64,000 bases of DNA from Bradyrhizobium elkanii USDA 76 (lineage in GTDB: Bacteria > Pseudomonadota > Alphaproteobacteria > Rhizobiales > Xanthobacteraceae), in assembly GCF_023278185.1 (NCBI RefSeq), contig NZ_CP066356.1:6812001-6876000 (forward strand), in the 5' to 3' direction. The position numbers and the translations under genes were made by a program. The notes under the pieces were generated by a model. That model did not search any database. It was not told the origin of the DNA and saw only the letters and a list, made by a program, of their open reading frames with translations. Below are positions 1 to 7,868 of the stretch, one piece after another (the first letter of the stretch is position 1; every line of letters begins with the position of its first letter).

Positions 1-469
1 CGGAGCGCACGATCGCGCGGGCGCACTGGAAATAGATTTCCTCCACATTCATGACGATCACCGTGCGCGGTGCCTTGCCTTCCATCGTGAAGGAGGCGAG
101 CAGCTCCGGCTCGGCCGTGACGTAGGCACGGCCGTTGACGCGCAGCGTGCTGCCCGAGCCCGGAATCAGGAACAGCAGCCCGACGCGGGGATCGCGGACG
201 ATGTTGCGCAGCGAATCACAGCGATTGTTGCCGCGGCGATCCGGCATCATCAGCGTCTTCGCATCATGGATGCGCACGAAGCCCGGCAGGTCGCCGCGCG
301 GCGAGCAATCGAGCCCTTCGGGGCCTGCGGTCGCAAGCGACACGAACGGCGACTTCTCGATGAGCACACGATAGAGCGGCGTCACGTGATCGGCGACCTT
401 CACGGTCGACGCGTCGTTCGGGAAGCCGTAGATCGCCTCAAGCTGCTCGACGGTTTCGATCACCGACAT
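1..469 (-). CDS. Pyridoxamine 5'-phosphate oxidase-family FMN-binding protein, partial
   Basis: The reverse strand reads from an ATG at 469 to the window edge, giving about 156 codons without a stop. The start is MSVIETVEQLEAIYGFP and a later stretch reads FVSLATAGPEGLDCSPRGD. This is the split-barrel flavin-binding fold of the PNPOx-like family, in the subgroup annotated MSMEG_1061-like. Such proteins bind FMN or F420 and are usually cytosolic oxidoreductases of unknown substrate. The C-terminus lies outside the window. It is on the same strand as phnN but separated from it by about 70 bp holding a dispersed repeat, so membership of the phn operon is doubtful. The family call is good; the function is unknown. 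Confidence 0.8.
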   Translation of the reverse strand, partial: MSVIETVEQLEAIYGFPNDASTVKVADHVTPLYRVLIEKSPFVSLATAGPEGLDCSPRGDLPGFVRIHDAKTLMMPDRRGNNRCDSLRNIVRDPRVGLLFLIPGSGSTLRVNGRAYVTAEPELLASFTMEGKAPRTVIVMNVEEIYFQCARAIVRS

Positions 470-491
470 TCGTGCCGTTCTCCTCTGCTTC

Positions 492-544
492 TTTGACGCA
501 TTTTCGTCACGCGAACCGGTATCCACTTCGCTCGAAAACGCTCT
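492..544. repeat. Dispersed palindromic repeat, copy A
   Basis: The reverse complement carries GCGTTTTCGAGCGAAG, then ACCGGTT, then GACGAAAATGCGTCAAA. The same arrangement recurs at 35636-35686 with few changes. The ends are partly self-complementary (GCGTTTTC against GAAAATGC). It overlaps the last bases of phnN and may serve as its transcript 3' end. Dispersed elements of this look are common between genes in Bradyrhizobium. Confidence 0.7.
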
Positions 545-1136
545 ATTCGTCCCAGCGTTCGCCCTTGATGATGCGGACAAGCTGTCGCGCATGATAGTCG
601 GCGGTGCCGGAATTGACGATGGTGAAATCGGGCGTCGACGTGCTCTCGTCGACGGTGCGGGCCAGCCGCTGCTCGAGAAGGCCGTCGCTGCTGCGCGCCC
701 GCATCGCGAGCCGCGCGGCCAGCACATCCGGCGGCGCCGTGACCAGCACCACGACAGCATTGGCATAGTTGCGGCGCGCCGCGGCGATCACGGTGCGCGA
801 GACGTTCGCGATCACGATGCGTCCTGCACCGATATCGTCGTTGATCGACCGCGACAGCGCATAGCGATGGCCGTGCGCTTCCCAGTGCATGGCGTAGTCA
901 CCGGCGGCTACCGCGCGCTGGAAGCTCTCCGCGCTGACCTCCTCATTGTCCTCCGACGCCGAGGCCTGGCGGGTAATCAGCCGACGGGGAAACACGACAT
1001 CGCGATCATCGCCACAGGCCGCTTTGGCGAACCCCAGCAGCGTATCCTTGCCGGCGCCGCTCGGGCCGACCACCAGGATCAGCCGCCCGGGACCGATTCC
1101 GGCGCGCCGATCGGCGACGACGGATGCATCGGTCAT
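543..1136 (-). CDS. phnN: Ribose 1,5-bisphosphate phosphokinase PhnN
   Basis: PhnN phosphorylates ribose 1,5-bisphosphate with ATP to give PRPP, the last step by which the C-P lyase pathway returns its ribose to metabolism. The 197-residue protein has a P-loop, GPSGAGKDT, at residues 24-32 and the guanylate-kinase-like fold typical of PhnN, with TRQAS and the DYAMHWEAHGHRYAL stretch in the middle. The length matches the family. Its ATG overlaps the phnM stop as ATGA, so it is translationally coupled as the last gene of phnGHIJKLMN. It should act in the cytosol. Confidence 0.93.
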   Translation of the reverse strand: MTDASVVADRRAGIGPGRLILVVGPSGAGKDTLLGFAKAACGDDRDVVFPRRLITRQASASEDNEEVSAESFQRAVAAGDYAMHWEAHGHRYALSRSINDDIGAGRIVIANVSRTVIAAARRNYANAVVVLVTAPPDVLAARLAMRARSSDGLLEQRLARTVDESTSTPDFTIVNSGTADYHARQLVRIIKGERWDE

Positions 1137-2287
1137 GCGACCCTCCCCCCTTCGCGCCAGACGCTGCGCACGACGGGCAGATCGCGCGCGACGTGCACGC
1201 GGATCAGGTCGGCGCGCCGGCCGACCGCGATCTCGCCGCGGTCGTTGAGCCCGACCGCTTCGGCCGGTGTCTTGGTCACGGTGCGCACGGCGGAAGCGAG
1301 ATCGATCGCCGGCACATGCCGCGGCAGTTGCAGCGCCGCCATCAACAGGCTGGACGGAATGTAGTCCGACGACAGGATATCGAGCATGCCCTCATTGGCG
1401 AGATCGACCGCCGCGATATTGCCGGAGTGCGAGCCGCCGCGCACCACATTCGGCGCGCCCATCAGGATGTCGATGCCGGCGGCGTGCAAGCCCCGCGCAG
1501 CTTCCATCGTGGTCGGGAACTCCGCCACCGCGACCCTGTCGTTGACGGCGTCGACCACGTTCTCGTCGGTGGTGTCGTCATGGCTCGCCAGCGGGATCCG
1601 GTATTCATGCGCCAGCGCGACGATCGCGCGGGTGTTCGCAACAGCATATTCCTTCTGATAGGCGAAGCGCCGTGCGAACAGCACGTCGAGTTGGGCGTCG
1701 GTCATGCCGCCGCCCTTGCCGCGATAATAGTCGCGCAGCTTCACCTCGTCGCGGAACTGGCGCTGACCCGGCGTGTGGTCCATCAGCGACATCAGCCGCA
1801 CGTCCGGCCGGTCGATCAGTTCCTTGGCCTCGGCAACCACGTCCGGCATCGGGACCTCGCAGCGCAAATGCAGGAAGTGATCGGCGCGCAGCAGATTCTC
1901 CTCGCGCGCCGCCGCGATCGCCGCCGCCAGCACGCCGGCGCGGCCGTCGACATCCTCGGCGCCGTCCTCGCGCCAGACCCGCAGCGAATCCAGCACCGTG
2001 GTGATGCCTGAGGTCGCGAGCTGCCCGTCATAGGAGATCACGGCCGCGACCGGATTCCAGAACACCTTCGGCCGCGGCACATAGTGCATCTCGAGATGGT
2101 CGGTGTGCAGCTCGATCAGCCCGGGCATCAGGAGGTCGCCGCCGGCATCCTCGGCGGCCTCGGGCGCCCTGCCCTCGCCGAACTCGGCGATCTTGCCGCC
2201 TGATATCGCGACCCAGCCCTGCTCGATCACGCGATCGGCGAGGACCAGCCGGGCGTTGCCGATGATGGTGTCTTGCTTGACGGTCAT
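1133..2287 (-). CDS. phnM: Alpha-D-ribose 1-methylphosphonate 5-triphosphate diphosphatase PhnM (canonical copy)
   Basis: PhnM removes pyrophosphate from ribose-1-alkylphosphonate 5-triphosphate, giving the 5-phosphate used by PhnJ. This 384-residue amidohydrolase has the metal-binding start motif LMPGLIELHTDHLE and PRPKV, later SHDDTT, and the C-terminal SSDYIPSSLL with a GRRADL end. The order of motifs and the length fit PhnM. It lies 13 bp after phnL and overlaps phnN by 4 bp in the core operon. A second, diverged PhnM-like gene lies at 12375-13547 on the other strand. This copy is the better match to the classical enzyme. Confidence 0.94.
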   Translation of the reverse strand: MTVKQDTIIGNARLVLADRVIEQGWVAISGGKIAEFGEGRAPEAAEDAGGDLLMPGLIELHTDHLEMHYVPRPKVFWNPVAAVISYDGQLATSGITTVLDSLRVWREDGAEDVDGRAGVLAAAIAAAREENLLRADHFLHLRCEVPMPDVVAEAKELIDRPDVRLMSLMDHTPGQRQFRDEVKLRDYYRGKGGGMTDAQLDVLFARRFAYQKEYAVANTRAIVALAHEYRIPLASHDDTTDENVVDAVNDRVAVAEFPTTMEAARGLHAAGIDILMGAPNVVRGGSHSGNIAAVDLANEGMLDILSSDYIPSSLLMAALQLPRHVPAIDLASAVRTVTKTPAEAVGLNDRGEIAVGRRADLIRVHVARDLPVVRSVWREGGRVA

Positions 2288-2300
2288 TTCAAACGGTCCT

Positions 2301-3011
2301 TCAGGCAGCAGCCGCGAACGAGGTCACATCGACGATGCGGTCAGCAATCAGATGACGGATTTCGTCGTCATGGACAATCGCGACCATCGCGACGCCCCTG
2401 GTTTTCTTCTCGGCGATCAGCTCGACCACCACGGCGCGATTCGCCGCATCGAGCGAAGCGGTCGGCTCGTCCAGCAGCAGGATCGGCAGGTCCGAGATGA
2501 AGCCGCGCGCGATGTTGACGCGCTGCTGCTCGCCGCCGGAAAAGGTCGAGGGCGGCAAGGTCCACAGCCGCTCCGGAATGTTGAGCCGGCGCAGCAGCTG
2601 GCCGGCGCGCGCGCGGGCCTCCTCGCGCGCCACGCCGTTGACGATCAAGGGCTCGGCAACGACGTCGATCGTCGCCACCCGCGGCACGGCGCGCAGGAAC
2701 TGGCTGACATAGCCGATGGTCGAGCGGCGGATGCTCAGCACTTGGCGCGGCTCGGCGGTGGCAAGGTCGACAACCTTGCCGTGATGGCGGATGCCAATCC
2801 GGCCGCTGTCGCAGCGGTAGTTGCCGAAGATCATTTTCAGGATCGAGGATTTGCCGGCGCCCGACGGGCCCGACAGCACCACGCACTCACCCGGATCGAC
2901 GTGGAACGAGACGCCGCGCACCACGGGCAGTTCGACGCCGCCCTGCAGGTGCATGGTGAAGGTCTTCTCGGCGTCGGCAAGTTCGATCATCGCGGTCATT
3001 GGCACGCTCAT
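2301..3011 (-). CDS. phnL: C-P lyase accessory ABC-type ATPase PhnL
   Basis: PhnL is an ABC-type ATPase of the C-P lyase system that is not a transporter subunit. It works with PhnG, PhnH, PhnI and PhnM in joining phosphonate to the ribose of a nucleoside triphosphate. The 236-residue protein has Walker A GPSGAGKSS near residue 48, the signature TFSGGEQQRV, and Walker B LLLDEPTASLD. Its start overlaps the phnK stop as ATGA. Position and sequence separate it from PhnK and from the importer ATPase PhnC. The protein is cytosolic. Confidence 0.92.
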   Translation of the reverse strand: MSVPMTAMIELADAEKTFTMHLQGGVELPVVRGVSFHVDPGECVVLSGPSGAGKSSILKMIFGNYRCDSGRIGIRHHGKVVDLATAEPRQVLSIRRSTIGYVSQFLRAVPRVATIDVVAEPLIVNGVAREEARARAGQLLRRLNIPERLWTLPPSTFSGGEQQRVNIARGFISDLPILLLDEPTASLDAANRAVVVELIAEKKTRGVAMVAIVHDDEIRHLIADRIVDVTSFAAAA

Positions 3012-3805
3012 GGCGGAAGAATCGAGGAAACGAGCAACTGCGTGTAAGGCTCGCGCGGATCGTCGAGCACCTGGTCGGTCAGGCCGGTCTCGATGACGCG
3101 GCCGCCCTTCATCACCATCACGCGATGCGAGAGCAAGCGCGCCACCGCCAGATCGTGGGTCACGACGATCGCGGCGAGCCCGAGCTCGCTGACGAGGTTG
3201 CGCATCAGGTCGAGCAAACGCGCCTGCACCGAGACGTCGAGGCCGCCGGTCGGCTCGTCCATGAACACCAGCCGCGGCTCGGTGACGAGGTTGCGAGCGA
3301 TCTGCAGCCGCTGCCGCATGCCGCCGGAGTAGGTCCTCGGCGCATCGTCGATGCGGCCGGTATCGATCTCGACCCGCTCCAGCCAGGTCGACGCGGTGTC
3401 ACGGATGCGGCCGTAATGATTCCAGCCGACCGCCATCAGCCGCTCGCCGACATTGGCGCCGGCCGACACGCCCATGCGCAGGCCCTGCGCCGGATCCTGG
3501 TGCACGAAGCCCCAGTCGGTGCGAAACAGGAAGCGCCGCTCGGCCTCGCCCAATTCGGCGAGATCGCGCAGCACGCCGTCGCGCATCCGGTAGGACACCC
3601 GGCCCGCGCTCGGCGCGAGCTGCGCCGAGAGCAGCTGCAGCAGCGTCGACTTGCCGGAGCCGGACTCGCCGACGATCGCCAGCACCTCGCCGGGATAGAG
3701 CGCGAACGAGACGTCGCGGCAGGCGGCAAGCCGGCCGTAATCCTTGGCAAGCCCCTCGGCCACCAGCAACGGCTCGTCGTTGTCGAGGCTCGATAGCTCA
3801 GACAT
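3008..3805 (-). CDS. phnK: C-P lyase complex ABC-type ATPase PhnK
   Basis: PhnK docks on PhnJ in the C-P lyase core complex and its ATPase activity is thought to open the complex. The 265-residue protein has Walker A GESGSGKST at residues 46-54, the signature TYSGGMRQRLQIAR and Walker B LVFMDEPTGGLD. It resembles oligopeptide-type ATPases, as PhnK does. Its first codons overlap the end of phnJ by 8 bp and its stop overlaps the phnL start. The cytosolic location follows from the family. Confidence 0.93.
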   Translation of the reverse strand: MSELSSLDNDEPLLVAEGLAKDYGRLAACRDVSFALYPGEVLAIVGESGSGKSTLLQLLSAQLAPSAGRVSYRMRDGVLRDLAELGEAERRFLFRTDWGFVHQDPAQGLRMGVSAGANVGERLMAVGWNHYGRIRDTASTWLERVEIDTGRIDDAPRTYSGGMRQRLQIARNLVTEPRLVFMDEPTGGLDVSVQARLLDLMRNLVSELGLAAIVVTHDLAVARLLSHRVMVMKGGRVIETGLTDQVLDDPREPYTQLLVSSILPP

Positions 3806-4682
3806 GCGCCTTCTCCTTGTGCGGCGCCGCGCTCTCGGTGCCGTGATGGCCGGCCGCCTGGCGCTGCTCGCAGAAGTCCGTGTCGGAGCAGACGAACATC
3901 CGCCCGCCCTTGTCGTCGGTGACGATCTCGTCGAGATAGGAATTGTCGGCGCCGCACAGCGCGCAGGGCGCGTTGAAGCGGTAGCGCGTGAACGGATGAT
4001 CCTCGAAGTCCAGCGACACCACCGTGGTGTAGGGTGGGATCGCGTAGATGCGCTTCTCGCGGCCGGCGCCGAACAGCTGCAGCGCCGCGCAATTGTCCAT
4101 CTTCGGATTGTCGAACTTCGGCGTCGGCGACGGGTCCATCACGTAGCGCGCGTTCACCTTCACCGGATAGGCGTAGGCGGTGGCGATATGGCCGAAGCGC
4201 GCGATGTCCTCGTAGAGCTTGACATGCATCAGCCCGTATTCGGCGAGCGCGTGCATGCGCCGCGTCTCGGTCTCGCGCGGCTCGAGGAAGCGCAACGGCT
4301 CGGGGATCGGCACCTGATAGACCAGCACCTGTCCGGCATGCAGCGACGCCTCGGGAATGCGATGCCGGGTCTGGATCACGGTCGCGTCCGTGGTCGAGGT
4401 CGTGGTCGCGACGCCAGCGGTCTTGCCGAAGAATTTGCGGATCGAGATCGCGTTGGTGGTGTCGTCCGAGCCCTGGTCGATCACCTTCAGCACGTCGTCG
4501 GGACCGAGGATCGCGGCCGTCACCTGCACGCCGCCGGTGCCCCAGCCATAGGGCATCGGCATCTCGCGGCTCGCAAACGGCACTTGGTAGCCAGGGATCG
4601 CGATCGCCTTGAGGATCGCGCGGCGGATCATCCGCTTGGTCTGCTCGTCGAGATAGGCGAAGTTGTACGTCGGCGCGTTCAT
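3798..4682 (-). CDS. phnJ: Carbon-phosphorus lyase, radical SAM subunit PhnJ
   Basis: PhnJ cleaves the C-P bond of ribose-1-alkylphosphonate 5-phosphate by radical SAM chemistry, releasing the alkane and the 1,2-cyclic phosphate. With the ATG at 4682 the protein is 294 residues. The four conserved cysteines of the iron-sulfur site are visible at 240, 243, 265 and 271 (CALC, then FVCSDTDFC). The glycine that carries the radical in E. coli PhnJ corresponds to G31 in PGYQVPFASREMPMPYGWG. The reading frame runs further upstream, but the chosen ATG overlaps the phnI stop as ATGA and gives the usual family length. All catalytic residues I can check are present. Confidence 0.96.
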   Translation of the reverse strand: MNAPTYNFAYLDEQTKRMIRRAILKAIAIPGYQVPFASREMPMPYGWGTGGVQVTAAILGPDDVLKVIDQGSDDTTNAISIRKFFGKTAGVATTTSTTDATVIQTRHRIPEASLHAGQVLVYQVPIPEPLRFLEPRETETRRMHALAEYGLMHVKLYEDIARFGHIATAYAYPVKVNARYVMDPSPTPKFDNPKMDNCAALQLFGAGREKRIYAIPPYTTVVSLDFEDHPFTRYRFNAPCALCGADNSYLDEIVTDDKGGRMFVCSDTDFCEQRQAAGHHGTESAAPHKEKAHV

Positions 4683-5782
4683 TCCGCGGCCTCCTGCATT
4701 TCCACGGCCGCGCTGGCTTCCGCAAACTCCTGCCGCAGCTTGCGCAACAGGCCGAGCTCGGACTGGAAGTCGACATAGTGAGGCAGCTTGAGATGCTCGA
4801 CGAAGCCGGTCGACTGGACATTGTCGGAGTGCGACATCACGAACTCCTCGTCCTGCGCCGGCGCCGCCGCCTCCTCGCCGAGCTCGCGCGCACGCAGCGC
4901 GCGATCGACCAGCGCCATCGACATGGTCTTGCGTTCGCTCTGCCCGAAGGCGAGGCCATAGCCGCGGGTAAAGCACGGCGCCTCGGTCGTCGAGCCCTTG
5001 AACTGGTTGACCATCTGGCACTCGGTCAATTCGATCCAGCCGAGCGGCACGGCAAAGCCCGCGTCCTCGGCGAAGAACTCGACCTCGACCTCGCCGAAGC
5101 GGATCTCGCCAGCGAAGGGGTGATTGCGGCCGTAGCCGCGTTGCGTCGAGTAGCCGAGCGCGAGCAGGAAGCCCTCGTCGCCGCGCGCCAGATTCTGCAG
5201 CCGCAGATCGCGATCAGCCGGAAAGCTCAGCGGCTCGCGCGTGAGGTCGCCGACCGGCGTGTCGCTATCTGCCTGCGGCGAGGGTTCGATCAGACCATCA
5301 CGGCCGAGAATGTCGGTGACCCGCGGCGTGGCGGCCTGCGAGGCTTCCGCGGTCGCCGGCTGCTCCGGCACAAAGCCTTCCGCGAGCTGCGGATCGAGCA
5401 GGCGATGGGTGTAGTCGAAGGTCGGCCCCAGGATCTGGCCGCCCGGAACGTCCTTGAACGTCGAAGAGATCCGCCGCCGCACCTGCATCTCGCCGGTGTT
5501 GACCGGCTCGGTGGCGCCAAAGCGCGGCAGCGTGGCGCGGAAGGCGCGGACCAGGAAGATCGCCTCGATCATGTCGCCGCGCGCTTGCTTGATCGCGAGC
5601 GCCGCGAGCTCGCGGTCGTAGAGCGAACCTTCGGTCATCACACGATCGACACCAAGCGCGAGCTGCTCGGAGATCTGTGCCAGCGTCACCTCGGGCACGT
5701 CGCGGTCGCCGCGCCGCTCATGCGCGAGCAGCCGATGAGCATTCTCGATGGCGCGCTCGCCTCCCTTGACGGCTACATACAT
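4679..5782 (-). CDS. phnI: C-P lyase core subunit PhnI
   Basis: PhnI is the nucleosidase-like subunit that, with PhnG, PhnH and PhnL, attaches the phosphonate to the ribose of ATP or GTP and releases the base. The 367-residue protein begins MYVAVKGGERAIENAHRLL, which is highly typical of PhnI, and contains the GYGRNHPFAGEIR stretch. The length fits the family. It starts 3 bp after the phnH stop and overlaps phnJ by 4 bp. It is a cytosolic member of the core complex. Confidence 0.95.
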   Translation of the reverse strand: MYVAVKGGERAIENAHRLLAHERRGDRDVPEVTLAQISEQLALGVDRVMTEGSLYDRELAALAIKQARGDMIEAIFLVRAFRATLPRFGATEPVNTGEMQVRRRISSTFKDVPGGQILGPTFDYTHRLLDPQLAEGFVPEQPATAEASQAATPRVTDILGRDGLIEPSPQADSDTPVGDLTREPLSFPADRDLRLQNLARGDEGFLLALGYSTQRGYGRNHPFAGEIRFGEVEVEFFAEDAGFAVPLGWIELTECQMVNQFKGSTTEAPCFTRGYGLAFGQSERKTMSMALVDRALRARELGEEAAAPAQDEEFVMSHSDNVQSTGFVEHLKLPHYVDFQSELGLLRKLRQEFAEASAAVEMQEAAE

Positions 5783-5785
5783 CGC

Positions 5786-6394
5786 TCACCCTCCGCTTGC
5801 GATCAGCCGCGTGGTGCGCGGGATCGCCACAATGGCATCGTCATGGACCAGCACGACATCGATGCCGCGCGGGAACAGGGCTTCGTTGATCGCAAGCCGC
5901 TGGAACAGGTCGCGTGGCTTGATCATCGCCTGCAACACGGCGCTGCCGTCGATGCCGGGCCCTTTCAGCTCGAAAGCCGGGCCCTGCGACAGGCTGTCGA
6001 CCTGCAGGATCAGCGTGGTCGACCGGTCAGGATATTCGCTGCTGCCGAATGTGAATCGATCGAGCGCCGGCAAGCTCGCGGCGTCGCCGACCAAAGCGAA
6101 GCTCGCGATCGAGGAATCGGTGATCACCGGCGCGCTGGCGTGAAACTTCAGCCAGCGGGCGACGTCCGGCGTCGCCGACATCGCAGCATCAAGCCAGATC
6201 GGCGTGTCGTGATCGAACAGCGTCAGCGCGATGGCGGCCGAGCCGCGCATCATGCCGGCCGGTGTTCCCACGCTCGCGGCGACGCGCTGCACGCTGCCCG
6301 GGCGCGCCATCGCATCCATCACGGAACGGAAAGTCGACTGCGCCGACAGCACCTTGTCGGCAAAGCCCGCGGGCATTTCGGCAATCGTCGTCAT
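5786..6394 (-). CDS. phnH: C-P lyase core subunit PhnH
   Basis: PhnH is a structural subunit of the C-P lyase core, with a fold related to PLP transferases but without PLP. I start it at the ATG at 6394 (MTTIAEMPAGFADKVL, 202 residues), because GAGGG lies about 8 bases upstream. A GTG at 6409 in the same frame would overlap phnG and lacks a clear ribosome site. The motif FRSVMDAMARPG near the N-terminus is typical. Its neighbours are phnG, 4 bp upstream, and phnI. Confidence 0.93.
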   Translation of the reverse strand: MTTIAEMPAGFADKVLSAQSTFRSVMDAMARPGSVQRVAASVGTPAGMMRGSAAIALTLFDHDTPIWLDAAMSATPDVARWLKFHASAPVITDSSIASFALVGDAASLPALDRFTFGSSEYPDRSTTLILQVDSLSQGPAFELKGPGIDGSAVLQAMIKPRDLFQRLAINEALFPRGIDVVLVHDDAIVAIPRTTRLIASGG

Positions 6395-6398
6395 TGCA

Positions 6399-6860
6399 TC
6401 ATCCCTCACCGCGCACCATCGTGTAGAAATCGACCCGCGTCGCCGCGGTTTCCGCTGCCTTGCGGCCTCGTTCAGCGTTCATGGCGACGCGCAGCGGCGC
6501 GATCACCTTGGCCTCCACCTCGCCGGACAGCTCCGCCGACTGCATCATGGCGTCGCACAGCGCGATCATCTGCGCCTTCCGCGCGTCGCGGCCGAGCGTG
6601 TAGCCGAAGCCGACCTCGCCGGTCGCAAGCCGCACCGCCGCGCGCGACACCGTCGCCTCGCCGAGATTGAACGGCGCACCGTCGCCGCCGATCCGCCCGC
6701 GCAGCATCACAAGGCCGTTTTCCGGCTCGCGCAGGTTCTCATGCGCGGGCACCGCGATCGCCGCCAGCCTGCCGGCGATATCCGCAGCGGCGGCGTGCGC
6801 CAGCACCGTCATCGCGGCCTTGCGCTGGGCCTGTTTGCTGTTTGGTCCGGTCGAACTCAT
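6399..6860 (-). CDS. phnG: C-P lyase core subunit PhnG
   Basis: PhnG is a small subunit of the C-P lyase core complex. From the ATG at 6860 it has 153 residues and contains QRKAAMTVLAHA and VMLRGRIGGDGAPFNLGE, the latter matching the conserved PhnG core. The frame is open back to a TTG at 6914, but that would run into the 32-bp palindrome and give an atypical N-terminus, so I reject it. phnG is the first gene of phnGHIJKLMN and is presumably controlled from the operator just upstream. Confidence 0.92.
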   Translation of the reverse strand: MSSTGPNSKQAQRKAAMTVLAHAAAADIAGRLAAIAVPAHENLREPENGLVMLRGRIGGDGAPFNLGEATVSRAAVRLATGEVGFGYTLGRDARKAQMIALCDAMMQSAELSGEVEAKVIAPLRVAMNAERGRKAAETAATRVDFYTMVRGEG

Positions 6861-6888
6861 GGGCAAACCTTTGGGCAACCTTGCTTGC

Positions 6889-6920
6889 ATCAAGTTGTCT
6901 ATGATACTAGACAACTTGAT
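6889..6920. promoter_or_regulatory. Candidate PhnF operator, 32-bp palindrome between phnG and phnF
   Basis: Two perfect 13-bp arms, ATCAAGTTGTCTA at 6889-6901 and TAGACAACTTGAT at 6908-6920, flank the 6-bp spacer TGATAC. The site lies 28 bp from the phnG start and 56 bp from the phnF start, so one dimeric regulator could control both directions. PhnF-type GntR/HutC proteins bind such inverted repeats, and phnF is adjacent. The assignment to PhnF is inference from position and symmetry. Confidence 0.8.
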
Positions 6921-6976
6921 AGCGGAGCGCCATGACTGTTTCGTGACAAACCAAAGATTTCTGGTATCACCGCGCC

Positions 6977-7702
6977 ATGAGCATGCAGGAAAGTTCCGGC
7001 GTCGCCTTGTGGCGGCAGGTCGCCGACGGCATCGAGCGCGGCATCGCTGACGGCCGCTTTGCCGCCGGCGAAAAGCTGCCCGGCGAGATGGAGATCGCCG
7101 AGACGTACCGGGTCAACCGGCACACCGTGCGGCGGGCGCTCGCCGCATTGGCCGAGCGCGGCCTGGTGCGCGCCGAGCGCGGCAGCGGCACCTATGTCGA
7201 AGCCCAGCGCCTCGCCTATCCCCTGCGCTCACGCACGCGATTTTCCGAGATCGTCGGCGCCGGCGGTCACGAGCCGCGCGGCCAGTTGATCGAGGCAGGC
7301 GACGACGTTGCCAATCGCGAGATCGCACGCGAACTGGGCCTGAAGATCGGTGCGCCACTGATCCGGATCGAAGCGGTGCGCCTCGCCGACCGGACGCCGA
7401 TCTGCGTTTCCACCACCTGGCTGTCGGCCGAGCGGTTTCCCGATGCCGGCAGCGTATTCGCCAACGTTCGCTCGATGACCAAGTTGCTCGGACATTACGG
7501 CGTCAAGGACTACCACCGCGCCTCGACCCGGATCACCGCGGCGATCGTCGATGCGACCGACGCCGCGCGGCTCGACCTGCCGCTGGGACGACCCGTGCTG
7601 GTGGTCGACGCCACCGACGTCGACATGCTGGACCAGCCGCTGGTGACCAAGCGCTCGCGCTTCGCCGCCGAGCGCGTCGAGTTTCTGGTCGAGAACGGCT
7701 GA
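6977..7702 (+). CDS. phnF: Phosphonate regulator PhnF (GntR family, HutC subfamily)
   Basis: This is a transcriptional regulator of phosphonate genes. The 241-residue protein has an N-terminal winged helix (LWRQVADGIERGIADGRF, then VNRHTVRRALAALAERGLV) and a C-terminal UTRA ligand-binding domain beginning near residue 80 (PLRSRTRFSEIV). The layout and length match PhnF. It is divergent from phnG with the large palindrome between them and convergent with phnE. It probably represses the phn operon and itself until a phosphonate or pathway intermediate binds. The ligand is not visible in the sequence. Confidence 0.9.
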   Translation: MSMQESSGVALWRQVADGIERGIADGRFAAGEKLPGEMEIAETYRVNRHTVRRALAALAERGLVRAERGSGTYVEAQRLAYPLRSRTRFSEIVGAGGHEPRGQLIEAGDDVANREIARELGLKIGAPLIRIEAVRLADRTPICVSTTWLSAERFPDAGSVFANVRSMTKLLGHYGVKDYHRASTRITAAIVDATDAARLDLPLGRPVLVVDATDVDMLDQPLVTKRSRFAAERVEFLVENG

Positions 7703-7714
7703 CGTGCTTCTGCT

Positions 7715-7862
7715 CCCTCGCCCCGCTCTTGCGGGGAAAGGGTTGGGGTGAGGGGCTGTCTCCGCGACTTCGAAAGCTTTGAGTGTGCGGAGAGTCCCCC
7801 TCACCCGGAATTTGCGCTGCGCGAAAATTCCGGCCTCTGCCCGCACGCGGGGAGAGGCGAAG
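7715..7862. repeat. Dispersed intergenic repeat between convergent phnF and phnE
   Basis: The stretch has several nested hairpins, including CCCCGC at 7721-7726 with GCGGGG at 7731-7736, then CCCTCACCCGGAATTTGCGC and a GCGGGGAGAGG end. A related set of modules occurs at 39093-39230 in the opposite orientation. It lies between two convergent genes and could end both transcripts. Confidence 0.65.
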
Positions 7863-7868
7863 AAGAAG

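Noticed and set aside
4778..6670. A 630-codon open frame on the plus strand opposite phnI and phnH
   Set aside because: It is the antisense shadow of two certain C-P lyase genes. GC-rich third positions keep stop codons out of the opposite strand, and its translation is rich in Arg, His, Gly and Ala without any family pattern.
6399..6914. A longer phnG starting at a TTG at 6914
   Set aside because: The start would lie inside the right half of the palindrome, add an untypical N-terminus and have no ribosome site. The ATG at 6860 fits family length.
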